Source: Bacteroidota bacterium
GTDB lineage: Bacteria > Bacteroidota > Ignavibacteria > Kapaibacteriales > HRBIN21
Assembly: GCA_030550395.1 (NCBI GenBank)
Contig: JAUQPL010000007.1
Coordinates: 2,283 to 66,282 of the forward strand
Direction of reading: 5' to 3'
DNA: 64,000 nt
A model generated the notes under the pieces. It made no database searches, was not told where the DNA came from, and was given only the letters and a program-made list of their open reading frames with translations. The position numbers were made by a program, and so were the translations under genes. Positions 8,915 to 17,270 of the stretch are shown here, in pieces. Each line of letters begins with the position of its first letter. Position 1 is the first letter of the stretch.

Positions 8915-9700
8915 ATGCTCTTTGCGCTCCGACTCTGGTTTCTCTTCTGCGGGCAAGCGCTGAGCCGAGAGATGGAGTACCGTCTCCACTTATGGTTGAG
9001 CTTCCTCATAGACGTGGTTTGGTACGCCGTTCAAGTGGGGCTCTTTGAGGTCATCTACCTGCACACATCGACGGTGGCTGGCTGGACACGGGCGGAGATG
9101 GCTGTCTTTTTGGGAACGCTCTTTGTGGTAGATGCACTGAATATGGCGCTTTTTTCCACCAACTTTTGGCGCATTCCGCAGTATGTGCTCACCGGTGAGC
9201 TGGACTTCTTTCTCCTGAAGCCCGTCTCGCCGTTCTTTTTGGTTTTCCTGCGCTATCCGAATGTGGCCTCTTTTCTGAACTTGGCGGTGGCGTTGACGGT
9301 ATTGGGATATGGTTTGAGTCAAGTTCCGCTGCCATCGGTATGGTCTGCGGCGGTGTATCCGGTCTTTATCGTTAACGGGTTGCTGTGCATGCTCAGCTTT
9401 CAGGCGCTCATCGGAGCAATAGCTATCCGCATCTTTGCGGCGGAGGGGATTCAGCAGACATTCCACATCCTGTACCAGTTCGGTATGAAGCCCGATAGCA
9501 TTTACACGCCTGTGGTGCGGCGGATTCTGCTGTATGTGTTCCCGATGGGGTTGGTCGCATCTGTGCCGGCACAGGTCGTGCTGGGAAAGGCGTCGTGGGA
9601 ACTCATAAGCACAGGGCTCTTCATCCCACCACTGCTTTTGGTGGGTAGTCGGTGGGTCTTCCTTCGGGCGTTGCGCTACTATACGGGGGCCAGTGCCTGA
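8915..9700 (+). CDS. ABC-2 type permease (COG3694-like)
   Basis: A 261-residue membrane protein with about six transmembrane segments. It is the likely heterodimer partner of the preceding permease. The loop VLTGELDFFLLKPVSPFF is the counterpart of the GELVRYLLKP loop in its neighbour and marks the ABC-2 coupling region. Its last stop base overlaps the coaBC ATG (TGATG), so the two are translationally coupled, although no functional link between export and CoA synthesis is evident. The substrate is unknown. Confidence 0.8.
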   Translation: MLFALRLWFLFCGQALSREMEYRLHLWLSFLIDVVWYAVQVGLFEVIYLHTSTVAGWTRAEMAVFLGTLFVVDALNMALFSTNFWRIPQYVLTGELDFFLLKPVSPFFLVFLRYPNVASFLNLAVALTVLGYGLSQVPLPSVWSAAVYPVFIVNGLLCMLSFQALIGAIAIRIFAAEGIQQTFHILYQFGMKPDSIYTPVVRRILLYVFPMGLVASVPAQVVLGKASWELISTGLFIPPLLLVGSRWVFLRALRYYTGASA

Positions 9701-10938
9701 TGAAGCGGTTGCAGGGACGAAGGGTTGTGGTAGGGGTGACAGGGAGCATCGCTGCTTACAAGGCGCCGTTCGTCGTGCGAGAACTCCAGCGCCAGGGTGC
9801 AGAGGTGCGCGTGGTTGTTAGCTCGTCTGCACTGCAGTTCGTTACAGAAGCAGCATTGGGGGCTTTCGCGCCTGTTGTGAGTCAAGTGTTCCCTTCGGGA
9901 CTTTCTGGGAGTTGGCATATAGAGTGGGCGCGTTGGGCTGAGGTCATGCTCATTGCCCCCTGTTCGGCAACGACGTTAGGGAAGTTGGCCGCAGGGATTG
10001 CCGACACGGCGCCCACATTGGTTGCAAGTTCATTGCCGCGGACAACTCCACTGGTGTTGGCCCCAGCTATGGATAGCGAACTGTGGGAGCAGCCGGCAGT
10101 CCAGCGGGCTGTTGCTCGGTTGCGGGAGGACGGTGCTTGGATAATTCCCCCGGCTGTTGGGGAGTTAGCCAGTGGTACCGTTGGTATTGGCCGATTGCCA
10201 GAGGTGGAGACCCTTCTGGGCACAGTGGAGGGAGCTTTAGTGACGGGAGTCTTGACGCCGTCCCGTCGGCGGATATGGGAAGGGCGGCGCGTGCTTGTGA
10301 CAGCAGGACCGACCCGCGAGCCGATAGATGCGGTGCGCTATCTTACCAATGCCTCCAGCGGGCGTATGGGCTACGTTATTGCCGAGGCGGTGCGCGATCG
10401 GGGAGCATCTGTTGTCCTGGTGTCGGGTCCGACGAACTTGTCCGTACCTGCAGGGATTGAATTCCAGTCTGTAGAAACAGCCGAGCAGATGCTTGCTACC
10501 GTTGTCCAATGGCAGGAATGGGCGGATGTCATTATTGCCGCTGCTGCTGTGGCAGATTATACGCCCGTGGAGCCGCAGGCGGGCAAGATCAAAAGGAGCG
10601 AAGGGGAATTTCTGCTGCGCTTGCGTCCAGCAGTGGATGTGCTGGCAAATCTTAGTGCTCGCCGTCGTGCTGGGCAGATGTTGGTTGGTTTTGCCCTGGA
10701 GGTAGAGGCAGAGTGGGTTGCGGCTGAGCAGAAACGCCAAAGTAAAGGTGTAGATTTGCTGGTACTGAATTGTCTCCGCTGGGGGCGCAGTGGTTTCGGC
10801 GGAGAGGAGAATACGATTGCCCTTTTTCTCCCTGACGGGCGCATTCGGATGTTCCCACCTCGATCAAAGCGTGTCTGTGCGGAATGGATTGCCAACGCGA
10901 TTGAAGAGTTCCTCCAATCCACGCAATTACTCCCATGA
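9700..10938 (+). CDS. coaBC: Bifunctional phosphopantothenoylcysteine decarboxylase/synthetase, atypical CoaC half
   Basis: About 412 residues. The N-terminal flavoprotein half (CoaC, about 1-185) starts VVVGVTGSIAAYK and keeps the catalytic His in SWHIEWARWAE. However, the PxMNxxMW motif reads PAMDSELW, and the ACG motif that carries the reductive Cys reads ASG (ELASGTVGIG). The C-terminal half (CoaB) is standard: TAGPTREPIDAVRYLTN then ASSGRMG, AAAVADY, GKIKR and GFALEVE. It joins cysteine to phosphopantothenate and decarboxylates the product in CoA synthesis. The start at 9700 replaces the track's 9652, which lies inside the permease. The stop overlaps the TetR gene start. Confidence 0.92.
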   Translation: MKRLQGRRVVVGVTGSIAAYKAPFVVRELQRQGAEVRVVVSSSALQFVTEAALGAFAPVVSQVFPSGLSGSWHIEWARWAEVMLIAPCSATTLGKLAAGIADTAPTLVASSLPRTTPLVLAPAMDSELWEQPAVQRAVARLREDGAWIIPPAVGELASGTVGIGRLPEVETLLGTVEGALVTGVLTPSRRRIWEGRRVLVTAGPTREPIDAVRYLTNASSGRMGYVIAEAVRDRGASVVLVSGPTNLSVPAGIEFQSVETAEQMLATVVQWQEWADVIIAAAAVADYTPVEPQAGKIKRSEGEFLLRLRPAVDVLANLSARRRAGQMLVGFALEVEAEWVAAEQKRQSKGVDLLVLNCLRWGRSGFGGEENTIALFLPDGRIRMFPPRSKRVCAEWIANAIEEFLQSTQLLP

Positions 10939-11594
10939 CAGAGAAGAAAGCGAAGCGGCAGCTTCTCCTGGATGCGGCGGCAGAGATCTTTGCTCGCAAG
11001 GGCTACCATGCAACGCGGGTCTCCGAAATCGCAGAGCGAGCAGGGGTAGCCAAAGGAACAGTCTACGAGTACTTCCGCACCAAGGAGGAACTCTTCTACG
11101 CCCTTTTGGATAGCTGGTTGACCCAGTTTGAGCATGAGTTGAGTGAGCAGTTGACCGGAGTTGCTGATCCTCTCCAGCAAGCCGATATAGTCCGGGAGGC
11201 AGCAGTGATGTTCTACTGCCGTCATGCAGCTCATGCTCCTATATTTCTGGAATTCTGGGCTCATGCCCTGCGCAGTATTGATAGCCGTTTTCTGGAGCGT
11301 ATCCGCCGTTTCCGCCAATTCCTGCTAGACTTGGGGTGCCGTTTGACAGGGGAGCTGGTCGCCCGCGGTGTTTTCCTCCCCGTTGACATCCCTTCGGTGG
11401 TATATCTGGAAGCCGGCATTTCGGACGGGATCTTCCTGTTGTGGGTGCTTTCGGGGCGGAATTTCCCGTTGGAGCGGGCGTATGTCTTCCGGCAGTCGGT
11501 GTTAGGACTTGGACTGCTTTCCGATGCCGCTCGGAAGCAATTACAAGGGAAGCTTCGGCAAAAGCTCCAAGACGGGTTTCTGTCGGAGCCATAG
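10935..11594 (+). CDS. TetR/AcrR-family transcriptional regulator
   Basis: 219 residues. The N-terminal 50 residues form a TetR helix-turn-helix: LLDAAAEIFARKGYHAT, then EIAERAGVAKGTVYEYF and TKEELFYALL. The remainder is a helical ligand and dimerisation domain without recognisable specificity. The start overlaps the coaBC stop by 4 bp. Such regulators often control an adjacent transporter or lipid gene; here it is the last gene of the rightward block, so candidate targets are the permease pair or an unlinked operon. The ligand is unknown. Confidence 0.88.
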   Translation: MTEKKAKRQLLLDAAAEIFARKGYHATRVSEIAERAGVAKGTVYEYFRTKEELFYALLDSWLTQFEHELSEQLTGVADPLQQADIVREAAVMFYCRHAAHAPIFLEFWAHALRSIDSRFLERIRRFRQFLLDLGCRLTGELVARGVFLPVDIPSVVYLEAGISDGIFLLWVLSGRNFPLERAYVFRQSVLGLGLLSDAARKQLQGKLRQKLQDGFLSEP

Positions 11595-11690
11595 GCGCAG
11601 AAGCTAAGAGAAAGCCGTAGATGGGGTCGGCACACAGAGGGGGTACTTACTCGTCTTCGGTTGGCGGGATCGAGAACGTAAGAGGGAAGA

Positions 11691-12098
11691 ATGCAGCCTC
11701 TTCTGTGGGAGCGGGTGCGGGATGTGTGGCTTTTCCAGCGACGGGCACAGTCAGGAGAGGTGGAGGTTACGGCAGGTACCATCGTCTATGGGGCATTGAT
11801 TAGAGCGTTTTTGGTCATCGTGGGAGGTCTGTCTTTGGCAAGCTTCTTCCCTGACTTCCGACGCTACTGGTGGCTTCTCCTGTTTACTCTTTGGGGTATG
11901 GTCTTCTATCCGGCCTACCGACGCTGGAGTGAGTTTACCCGCCATGTGCGTCAGCTTAAAGAGGAGTTGCTCTGCGGCTCCTGCCGTTACTTTGACGAGA
12001 CGGGACAGCTTTGTACGCTGTTGGACGAGCATGTGCGCCCGGACTATATCCCCTGTGAAGGGCTGGCATGGGAGGCTCGTAGGGAGTGGGAAGAATAG
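11691..12098 (+). CDS. Small membrane protein with C-terminal four-Cys motif
   Basis: A 135-residue protein not assigned to a family. Residues about 28-75 hold two hydrophobic segments (GALIRAFLVIVGGLSLASFF and a WWLLLFTLWGMVFYPAY stretch). The cytosol- or periplasm-facing tail then has CGSCRYFD, LCTLLDEH and YIPCEG, giving C-x2-C-x(9)-C-x(14)-C, which looks like a small zinc or iron-sulphur binding site. It lies just before nuoG, but a nuoG-proximal promoter separates them. No function is proposed beyond a possible metal-binding membrane anchor. Confidence 0.6.
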   Translation: MQPLLWERVRDVWLFQRRAQSGEVEVTAGTIVYGALIRAFLVIVGGLSLASFFPDFRRYWWLLLFTLWGMVFYPAYRRWSEFTRHVRQLKEELLCGSCRYFDETGQLCTLLDEHVRPDYIPCEGLAWEARREWEE

Positions 12099-12113
12099 TC
12101 CACAGCTGCAGCG

Positions 12114-12121
12114 TAATTTTG
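12114..12121 (+). promoter_or_regulatory. Bacteroidota-type -7 element in front of nuoG
   Basis: TAATTTTG followed by CA, identical over ten bases to the murF and bamD elements. It lies 34 bp before the nuoG ATG, giving a short leader of roughly 25-30 nt. No clear -33 TTTG is seen. Confidence 0.72.
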
Positions 12122-12154
12122 CACGTGGTGAAAAGCACATCTGCGTGAGATCCA

Positions 12155-13939
12155 ATGCCAGTAATCACCATTGATGGACACCGATTGGAAGTGCCAGCCG
12201 GCAAGACGATTATTGAAGCGGCGTACGAGAACGGACTTCAGATTCCTCATTTCTGCTGGCATCCGGCGCTCTCGGTTGCGGGGAATTGTCGTATGTGTTT
12301 GGTAGAAGTGGGTCTGCCACGGCGGCGGGCTGATGGGACACTTGAGGTAGATGAGCGTGGGCAGCCCGTTATTGCCTTCCTGCCGAAGCTGCAGATTGCC
12401 TGTGCAACACCGGTTGCCGATGGGATGGTCATTCGCACTAAAAGCGAGCGAGCTGTTCGGGCACAGGAGGCTGTTATGGAGTTTCTGCTGATCAACCATC
12501 CCTTGGATTGCCCCATCTGTGACGAGGCGGGACAGTGTAAGCTACAGGAGTACGCCTTCCGCTATAGCCGTGGCTTTAGCCGCTTTGGAGAGGAGAAAGT
12601 CCACAAGCCAAAGCGGATTCTCTGGGGTCCGACCATTGTCTTTGATGCTGAACGATGTATTCTCTGCTCTCGGTGCATTCGGTTTGCTAACGAAATTGCA
12701 AAGCAGCCGGTGCTCACCTTCGTTGAGCGGAATGACCATGTCACCATTGAGCTGTACCCGGGTACGGAGTTTGACAACCCTTATTCGATGAACGTCATTG
12801 AGCTATGTCCTGTCGGGGCGTTGACCAGCCGCGATTTCCGTTTCCGTGCGCGGGTCTGGGAGATGAGTTTTACGGACTCTATCTGCCCTGGGTGTGCACG
12901 GGGCTGCAACATCCGCGTCGGGGTGCGGAACAATGAGATTCTGCGCCTGGAACCGCGGCGCAATCTGCATGTGAATCAGTATTGGATGTGCGACGAAGGA
13001 CGGCTGACGCAATACGGCTTTGTGAATGTCAACCGGGTTGATGGACCCCATTTGCGCCGTACCGTTTCTACGGCATTGGAGCGTGCGACGTGGGAGGAAG
13101 CGTATGAGGCGGTTGCAACCGCATTGCGGCGATATAAGCCTACAGAAATTGCCGTGATTGCTTCAGGACGGCTGACCAACGAGGATGCCTATGCTGTGAA
13201 GAAATTTGCTCAGATGGTGCTCAAGACACCGCATATAGACTTTCCACGACGGGAGGATCCCTACTTTGGTGATGATTTCCTCCGGTGTCGCGATCGCAAT
13301 CCGAATACGACAGGAGTGCTTGAAATTGGGATAAAACCAGGGCCAGGTGGTCTTACTCTATCTGAACTGCCAGAGCGGGTGCGCTACGGTGCCATCCGCT
13401 GTCTTTACATCGTGGAGGAAGATCCGGTATCCCTATTGCCAGAGCTTCGGCAGGCACTGGAAGATGCCGAGGTGGTTATTGTGCACGCTTCCAACTGGAC
13501 TGAGACAGCGAAGGGCGCCCATATTCTGTTGGCAACGACCACGTACGCGGAGTTAGAAGGGACGTATACCAACATTCAACGGCGGGTGCAACTTTTGCGT
13601 CCAGCTATTGCCACGAAAGAGCGTGATCGTTTCCAGGCAGGGATGGCCGCAAGCCGATTGGATAAGTTCGGTGCCTGGAATGATCGCTGGACTCACGGAC
13701 CTCGCCGGGATTGTCGGCAAACCTGGTATCACCTTCGGGAAATTGCCCATCGTCTGGGAACGGTGTGGAAGTGGCGGCGTTCGGAGGAGGTGTTCCAGGA
13801 GATTACCCACGAGATACCCAGTTTCGCAGGGATGACATACGAACTGCTGGAAACTTACCAGGGCATTGTGCTGGGGAAGGGCCGGAATCCCGATCCGGTC
13901 CCGCCACTCCGCTATGAATCGCATGTGTTGAAGCCATAA
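12155..13939 (+). CDS. nuoG: NADH-quinone oxidoreductase subunit G (short form)
   Basis: 594 residues, shorter than the roughly 900 of E. coli. It carries the peripheral-arm iron-sulphur chain of complex I. Cluster motifs in order are the [2Fe-2S] N1b set (FCWHPALSVAGNCRMC and ACAT), the His-ligated N5 site (HPLDCPICDEAGQC), the N4 site (CILCSRC and CPVGAL) and a C-x2-C-x3-C-x27-C site (CPGCARGCN ... WMCDEG) matching N7. The molybdopterin-like C-terminal region is abbreviated, and no cofactor-binding role is expected. The nuoH start follows after 8 bp. The other Nuo subunits are not in the window. Confidence 0.9.
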   Translation: MPVITIDGHRLEVPAGKTIIEAAYENGLQIPHFCWHPALSVAGNCRMCLVEVGLPRRRADGTLEVDERGQPVIAFLPKLQIACATPVADGMVIRTKSERAVRAQEAVMEFLLINHPLDCPICDEAGQCKLQEYAFRYSRGFSRFGEEKVHKPKRILWGPTIVFDAERCILCSRCIRFANEIAKQPVLTFVERNDHVTIELYPGTEFDNPYSMNVIELCPVGALTSRDFRFRARVWEMSFTDSICPGCARGCNIRVGVRNNEILRLEPRRNLHVNQYWMCDEGRLTQYGFVNVNRVDGPHLRRTVSTALERATWEEAYEAVATALRRYKPTEIAVIASGRLTNEDAYAVKKFAQMVLKTPHIDFPRREDPYFGDDFLRCRDRNPNTTGVLEIGIKPGPGGLTLSELPERVRYGAIRCLYIVEEDPVSLLPELRQALEDAEVVIVHASNWTETAKGAHILLATTTYAELEGTYTNIQRRVQLLRPAIATKERDRFQAGMAASRLDKFGAWNDRWTHGPRRDCRQTWYHLREIAHRLGTVWKWRRSEEVFQEITHEIPSFAGMTYELLETYQGIVLGKGRNPDPVPPLRYESHVLKP

Positions 13940-13947
13940 AGGATGCC

Positions 13948-15003
13948 ATGGCAGATTTCCTTGTTCAACTTGTGATCGCCTTCGTCAAAGCCTTCCTGGT
14001 TGTCAACACCGTGCTCTTGGCGGCCGCGACATTGGTATACGTAGAGCGCCGTGTAGCGGCTTGGATTCAGGACCGCATCGGACCCAACCGTGTAGGTCCT
14101 TTCGGTTTGCTCCAGCCGTTTGCCGATGTCATCAAGCTGTATTTCAAAGAAGATTTAGTGCCGGCTTTAGCCGATCGGACATACCATCGCTTGGCGCCGC
14201 TCATTTCTATCGCCGTAGCGCTAAGCCTGTATGCCGTGATACCTATTGCCGATTCCATCATCGTCGGCGGGGAGCGCATTCCAATATCCGTTGCGCCGGG
14301 GATCAACGTGGGTGTTCTCTACATTCTGGCGATGACCTCTATCGGAGTCTATGGCATCGTTCTGGCGGGGTGGGCCTCGAACAACAAGTATTCGCTCCTA
14401 GGAGGATTGCGCTCCTCGGCACAGATGATCTCGTATGAGCTGGCCCTGGGGCTCTCCATTGTCGGTGTTGTGATGGTGGCGGGGACTTTGGACCTATCCG
14501 AAATTGTTGCTCGGCAGAAGTATGTTTGGAACATCGTCTACCAGCCTCTCGGTTTCCTGCTTTTCCTCATTGCTTCTTTTGCAGAGACCAATCGCGCTCC
14601 CTTTGACCTCCCGGAAGCGGAGCCGGAGCTGGTTGGCGGCTATCACACAGAGTACTCCGGCATGAAGTTTGGGCTCTTCTTCTTGGCGGAGTACTCCAAT
14701 ATGGTGGTGGCGTCGCTGATGATGGTGACGCTCTTCCTTGGGGGATGGCATGTGCCTTTCATCCCTGATCTTCCGCAGTGGCTGGGATTGCAGGAGGGCT
14801 CGGTGGGATTGGTCCTGTTCCAAGCAGGGGTGACTCTGTCCAAGACGGCAGTGCTGTTGTTCTTTTTCATTTGGGTCCGGTGGACAGTCCCGCGCTTCCG
14901 ATATGACCAGCTCATGCGACTGGGCTGGCGAGTGCTGCTACCTTTGGCGCTTCTCAATATCGTCGTCACCGGTGCGCTTTTGCTGTTTCTGGGGTCTGTC
15001 TGA
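13948..15003 (+). CDS. nuoH: NADH-quinone oxidoreductase subunit H
   Basis: 351 residues with eight or so transmembrane helices. It is the complex I membrane subunit that forms much of the quinone channel at the junction with the peripheral arm. Characteristic segments are [35 protein letters not shown], and [20 protein letters not shown] followed by [13 protein letters not shown]. These loops hold the conserved acidic residues near the quinone site. It lies between nuoG and nuoI with short spacers, so the three are one operon. Confidence 0.96.
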   Translation: MADFLVQLVIAFVKAFLVVNTVLLAAATLVYVERRVAAWIQDRIGPNRVGPFGLLQPFADVIKLYFKEDLVPALADRTYHRLAPLISIAVALSLYAVIPIADSIIVGGERIPISVAPGINVGVLYILAMTSIGVYGIVLAGWASNNKYSLLGGLRSSAQMISYELALGLSIVGVVMVAGTLDLSEIVARQKYVWNIVYQPLGFLLFLIASFAETNRAPFDLPEAEPELVGGYHTEYSGMKFGLFFLAEYSNMVVASLMMVTLFLGGWHVPFIPDLPQWLGLQEGSVGLVLFQAGVTLSKTAVLLFFFIWVRWTVPRFRYDQLMRLGWRVLLPLALLNIVVTGALLLFLGSV

Positions 15004-15020
15004 GTCTTATAGGGAAAGCG

Positions 15021-15518
15021 ATGAACATTACGCAGAACACGGAAGCCCAGCGGATGAGCTTTTGGGAGAGGCTGTATCTTCCCGAGATTGTGCGGGGACT
15101 GGGCATTACACTGCGGCAGATGTTTAAGCCGAAGTTCACTCGGCAATATCCCGAAGAGCGTTGGGAGCCATTGGGCTCCTACCGGGGGCGCCCAGTACTG
15201 GTATTGGATGAGGATGGCGAACGCTGCGTTGCTTGCGGACTCTGTTCCCGTGTCTGCCCAGCGCTTGCGATTGAAGTACAAGCAGCGGAAACCGAGCGCG
15301 AGAAGGAACGCTATCCGGTCAAGTTTGAGATTAACATGCTGCGCTGCATCTATTGTGGTTATTGCGAGGAAGTCTGCCCAGAGGAGGCAATTGTCATGAG
15401 CAAGGACTACGAGCTGGTCTTTGAAGACCGGGAGTCCGCCATCTTCGGCAAAGAGCAGCTGCTTGTGCCAATTGCGCAACTGCAGGATCGTTTGGAGTTC
15501 CTGCGTCGCTACAAGTAG
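15021..15518 (+). CDS. nuoI: NADH-quinone oxidoreductase subunit I
   Basis: 165 residues. A ferredoxin-like complex I subunit with two [4Fe-4S] motifs, [12 protein letters not shown] (about residue 69) and [12 protein letters not shown] (about 112), corresponding to clusters N6a and N6b near the quinone site. The N-terminal amphipathic segment ([20 protein letters not shown]) is typical and contacts the membrane arm. It is the last gene of the nuoGHI group and converges on the leftward secreted-protein gene, with 33 bp between the stops. Confidence 0.95.
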   Translation: MNITQNTEAQRMSFWERLYLPEIVRGLGITLRQMFKPKFTRQYPEERWEPLGSYRGRPVLVLDEDGERCVACGLCSRVCPALAIEVQAAETEREKERYPVKFEINMLRCIYCGYCEEVCPEEAIVMSKDYELVFEDRESAIFGKEQLLVPIAQLQDRLEFLRRYK

Positions 15519-15551
15519 CATTGAGATCGGGGCAGTTTGGGGAGAGAGACT

Positions 15552-16343
15552 TCAATTCGGGCTGAGGGTGTTTCGGGAATTCCTTGAGCCGGTGTTGATA
15601 GTGCCCCAGCTGGTGTTCGTAGTTCCTATTCTGCTCGTATTGTCTGGAGTCTTGCTGGAGACGCTCAATCTGCGTATGAGCTGGATTTGACAGGGAGTGT
15701 CGTCTTGGTATTGCTTAGTGCAGCGGCTGATGCGCTCAACATGTCGGGAGAGCTCCCGGCTGAGCCGTTCAATGGGGCGAGACAGATCCTGAAGAGAGCG
15801 TCGGATATGGTTCGGGCGCTGAGCATGACGGAGTGGAGGCAGGGAGTGGGACCGGCCTGTGCTGGACTGTGTTGTAATCTGAGCTGGGGCTGTGGTGACC
15901 CTTCTTCCCTCCGTCAGCTCAGTTAGGTGTGGGCTGTAGGCGACTGGGAAATGGGGCAGAAGGAGCGTAGATGTGGAGTCTAGACACCGCGGGGACTTGT
16001 AAGGATAGGAGTCCAATGGAGCCGGTGGAAGCAAGTGGAATGGAGCGCTATTGGTAAAGGGAGGGAGGAGTTGGAAAGGGCGAGGGGGTGCTAGCTGGGG
16101 GAGTCGGTCAAACCGTGGTCCCCGGTGTTCCCGAAAACGGTCTAACCACCTCTTCCACTCTTCTTTGGGTGAATACGGTTTCCAGCGGAGGTAGAATTCT
16201 CGGCCTTTGGGTAAATGCGGTTGCCAGCGGGGGTAGAATTCCCGGCATCGGATGTCGGCTCCCTCTTCTGCTACCGCTGCGGGAGAGATTATTGCTCCTA
16301 CCCCAACGAGCGCAGACAACACTGTTCGTGCCGTCCATCCCAT
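15552..16343 (-). CDS. Secreted Pro/Arg/Ser-rich protein with 14-residue tandem repeat
   Basis: 263 residues with no recognised family. It starts with a good signal peptide (TVLSALVGVGAIISPAAVA, cleavage after AVA). The next 40 residues contain two copies of a 14-residue unit (REFYPRWQPHLPKG and REFYLRWKPYSPKE). After that come Pro/Leu/Ser-rich and Arg/Ser-rich low-complexity stretches with one SRPIERLSRELSRHVERIS heptad-like segment. The reading frame is supported by the signal peptide and by a strong Shine-Dalgarno on the minus strand (AGGAG, 7 bp before the ATG). The C-terminal half could be poorly constrained. Function is unknown. Confidence 0.55.
   Translation of the reverse strand: MGWTARTVLSALVGVGAIISPAAVAEEGADIRCREFYPRWQPHLPKGREFYLRWKPYSPKEEWKRWLDRFREHRGPRFDRLPQLAPPRPFQLLPPFTNSAPFHLLPPAPLDSYPYKSPRCLDSTSTLLLPHFPVAYSPHLTELTEGRRVTTAPAQITTQSSTGRSHSLPPLRHAQRPNHIRRSLQDLSRPIERLSRELSRHVERISRCTKQYQDDTPCQIQLIRRLSVSSKTPDNTSRIGTTNTSWGTINTGSRNSRNTLSPN
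16163..16246. repeat. 42-bp tandem repeat, two copies, in frame
   Basis: Two adjacent 42-bp units (16163-16204 and 16205-16246) share CTTTGGGTRAATRCGGTT, CCAGCGG and GGTAGAATTC blocks with a few substitutions. They encode the 14-residue unit in the secreted protein on the minus strand. The unit length is a multiple of three, so the frame is kept. Confidence 0.75.
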
Positions 16344-16457
16344 GCTTTCTCCTCTGGAGGGTGTAGCACGGGACTCCAGTGTTGTTTTTTGAGTCGCCTG
16401 CGCTCTGACGGGTTTAGTCCCCCCACGCTGTTCCCCGGCGATGGTTGCGCAGGAGAG

Positions 16458-17270
16458 TCAGCTTCCTCGCTGCTCATCTCGGTTGAAGAATGGGCGTAGC
16501 AGGTCTATGGGAATCGGGAAGAGGATTGTAGAGTTCCGCTCACTAGCAATTTCCGTCAGCGTTTGCAGGAAGCGAAGCTGCAGAGCAACGGGGTATCGCT
16601 GAATCGTTTGAGCGGCTTCCGCAAGGCGCTGGGCTGCCTGGTACTCGCCTTCGGCACTGATGATTTTAGAACGGCGTTCCCGCTCCGCTTCAGCTTGTCG
16701 TGCCATTGCCCGTTGCATCTCTACCGGAAGGTCAATCTGCTTCAGCTCCACTGCCGTCACCTTGACTCCCCAGGGTTCTGTGTGGTTGTCGATGATTTCC
16801 TGAAGGTGTCGGTTAATCGTCTCCCGCTCTGCCAGAATTTCATCCAGTTCCGATTGCCCCAACACACTGCGGAGCGTGGTCTGGGCAATTTGGCTAGTAG
16901 CGAATAGGTAGTTCTCCACGACGTTGACGGCTTTCTCAGGGTCTACAACGCGGAAGTACACAACGGCGTTGACCTTGATAGAGACATTGTCCCGCGTAAT
17001 GACGTCCTGGGACGGGACCTCCATGGCGACGGTGCGCAGGCTTACCTTTACCATCCGGTCAATGAACGGAATGAGCAAAATGAGTCCCGGGCCCTTTGAG
17101 CCGATGAGGCGTCCCAAGCGGAAGACCACTCCACGCTCATACTCGTTGAGGATGCGCAGAGATGAGCTGAGAACAATCAACGCCAACAGAATGAGGACGA
17201 GCAATTCCATCGTCAACAGTCCTCCGAGTAGTTCCACAATTGCTACGACGAGCTTGACAAGGAGCTCCAT
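16458..17270 (-). CDS. Slipin (SPFH/band-7 membrane protein)
   Basis: 270 residues. An N-terminal hydrophobic hairpin ([16 protein letters not shown]) is followed by an SPFH/band-7 domain ([44 protein letters not shown]) and a helical C-terminal region with many Glu, Arg and Ala ([19 protein letters not shown]). Slipins oligomerise on membranes and are usually encoded beside an NfeD protease, as here. The gene overlaps the upstream NfeD gene by 28 bp. An internal ATG at 17210 is an alternative start that removes the overlap. Confidence 0.92.
   Translation of the reverse strand: MELLVKLVVAIVELLGGLLTMELLVLILLALIVLSSSLRILNEYERGVVFRLGRLIGSKGPGLILLIPFIDRMVKVSLRTVAMEVPSQDVITRDNVSIKVNAVVYFRVVDPEKAVNVVENYLFATSQIAQTTLRSVLGQSELDEILAERETINRHLQEIIDNHTEPWGVKVTAVELKQIDLPVEMQRAMARQAEAERERRSKIISAEGEYQAAQRLAEAAQTIQRYPVALQLRFLQTLTEIASERNSTILFPIPIDLLRPFFNRDEQRGS

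Noticed and set aside
10557-11318. 253-codon ORF on the minus strand across coaBC and the TetR gene
   Set aside because: Antisense to two clear genes with no domain-like sequence.
14643-15521. 292-codon ORF on the minus strand across nuoH and nuoI
   Set aside because: Shadow of strongly conserved complex I genes; composition is not protein-like.
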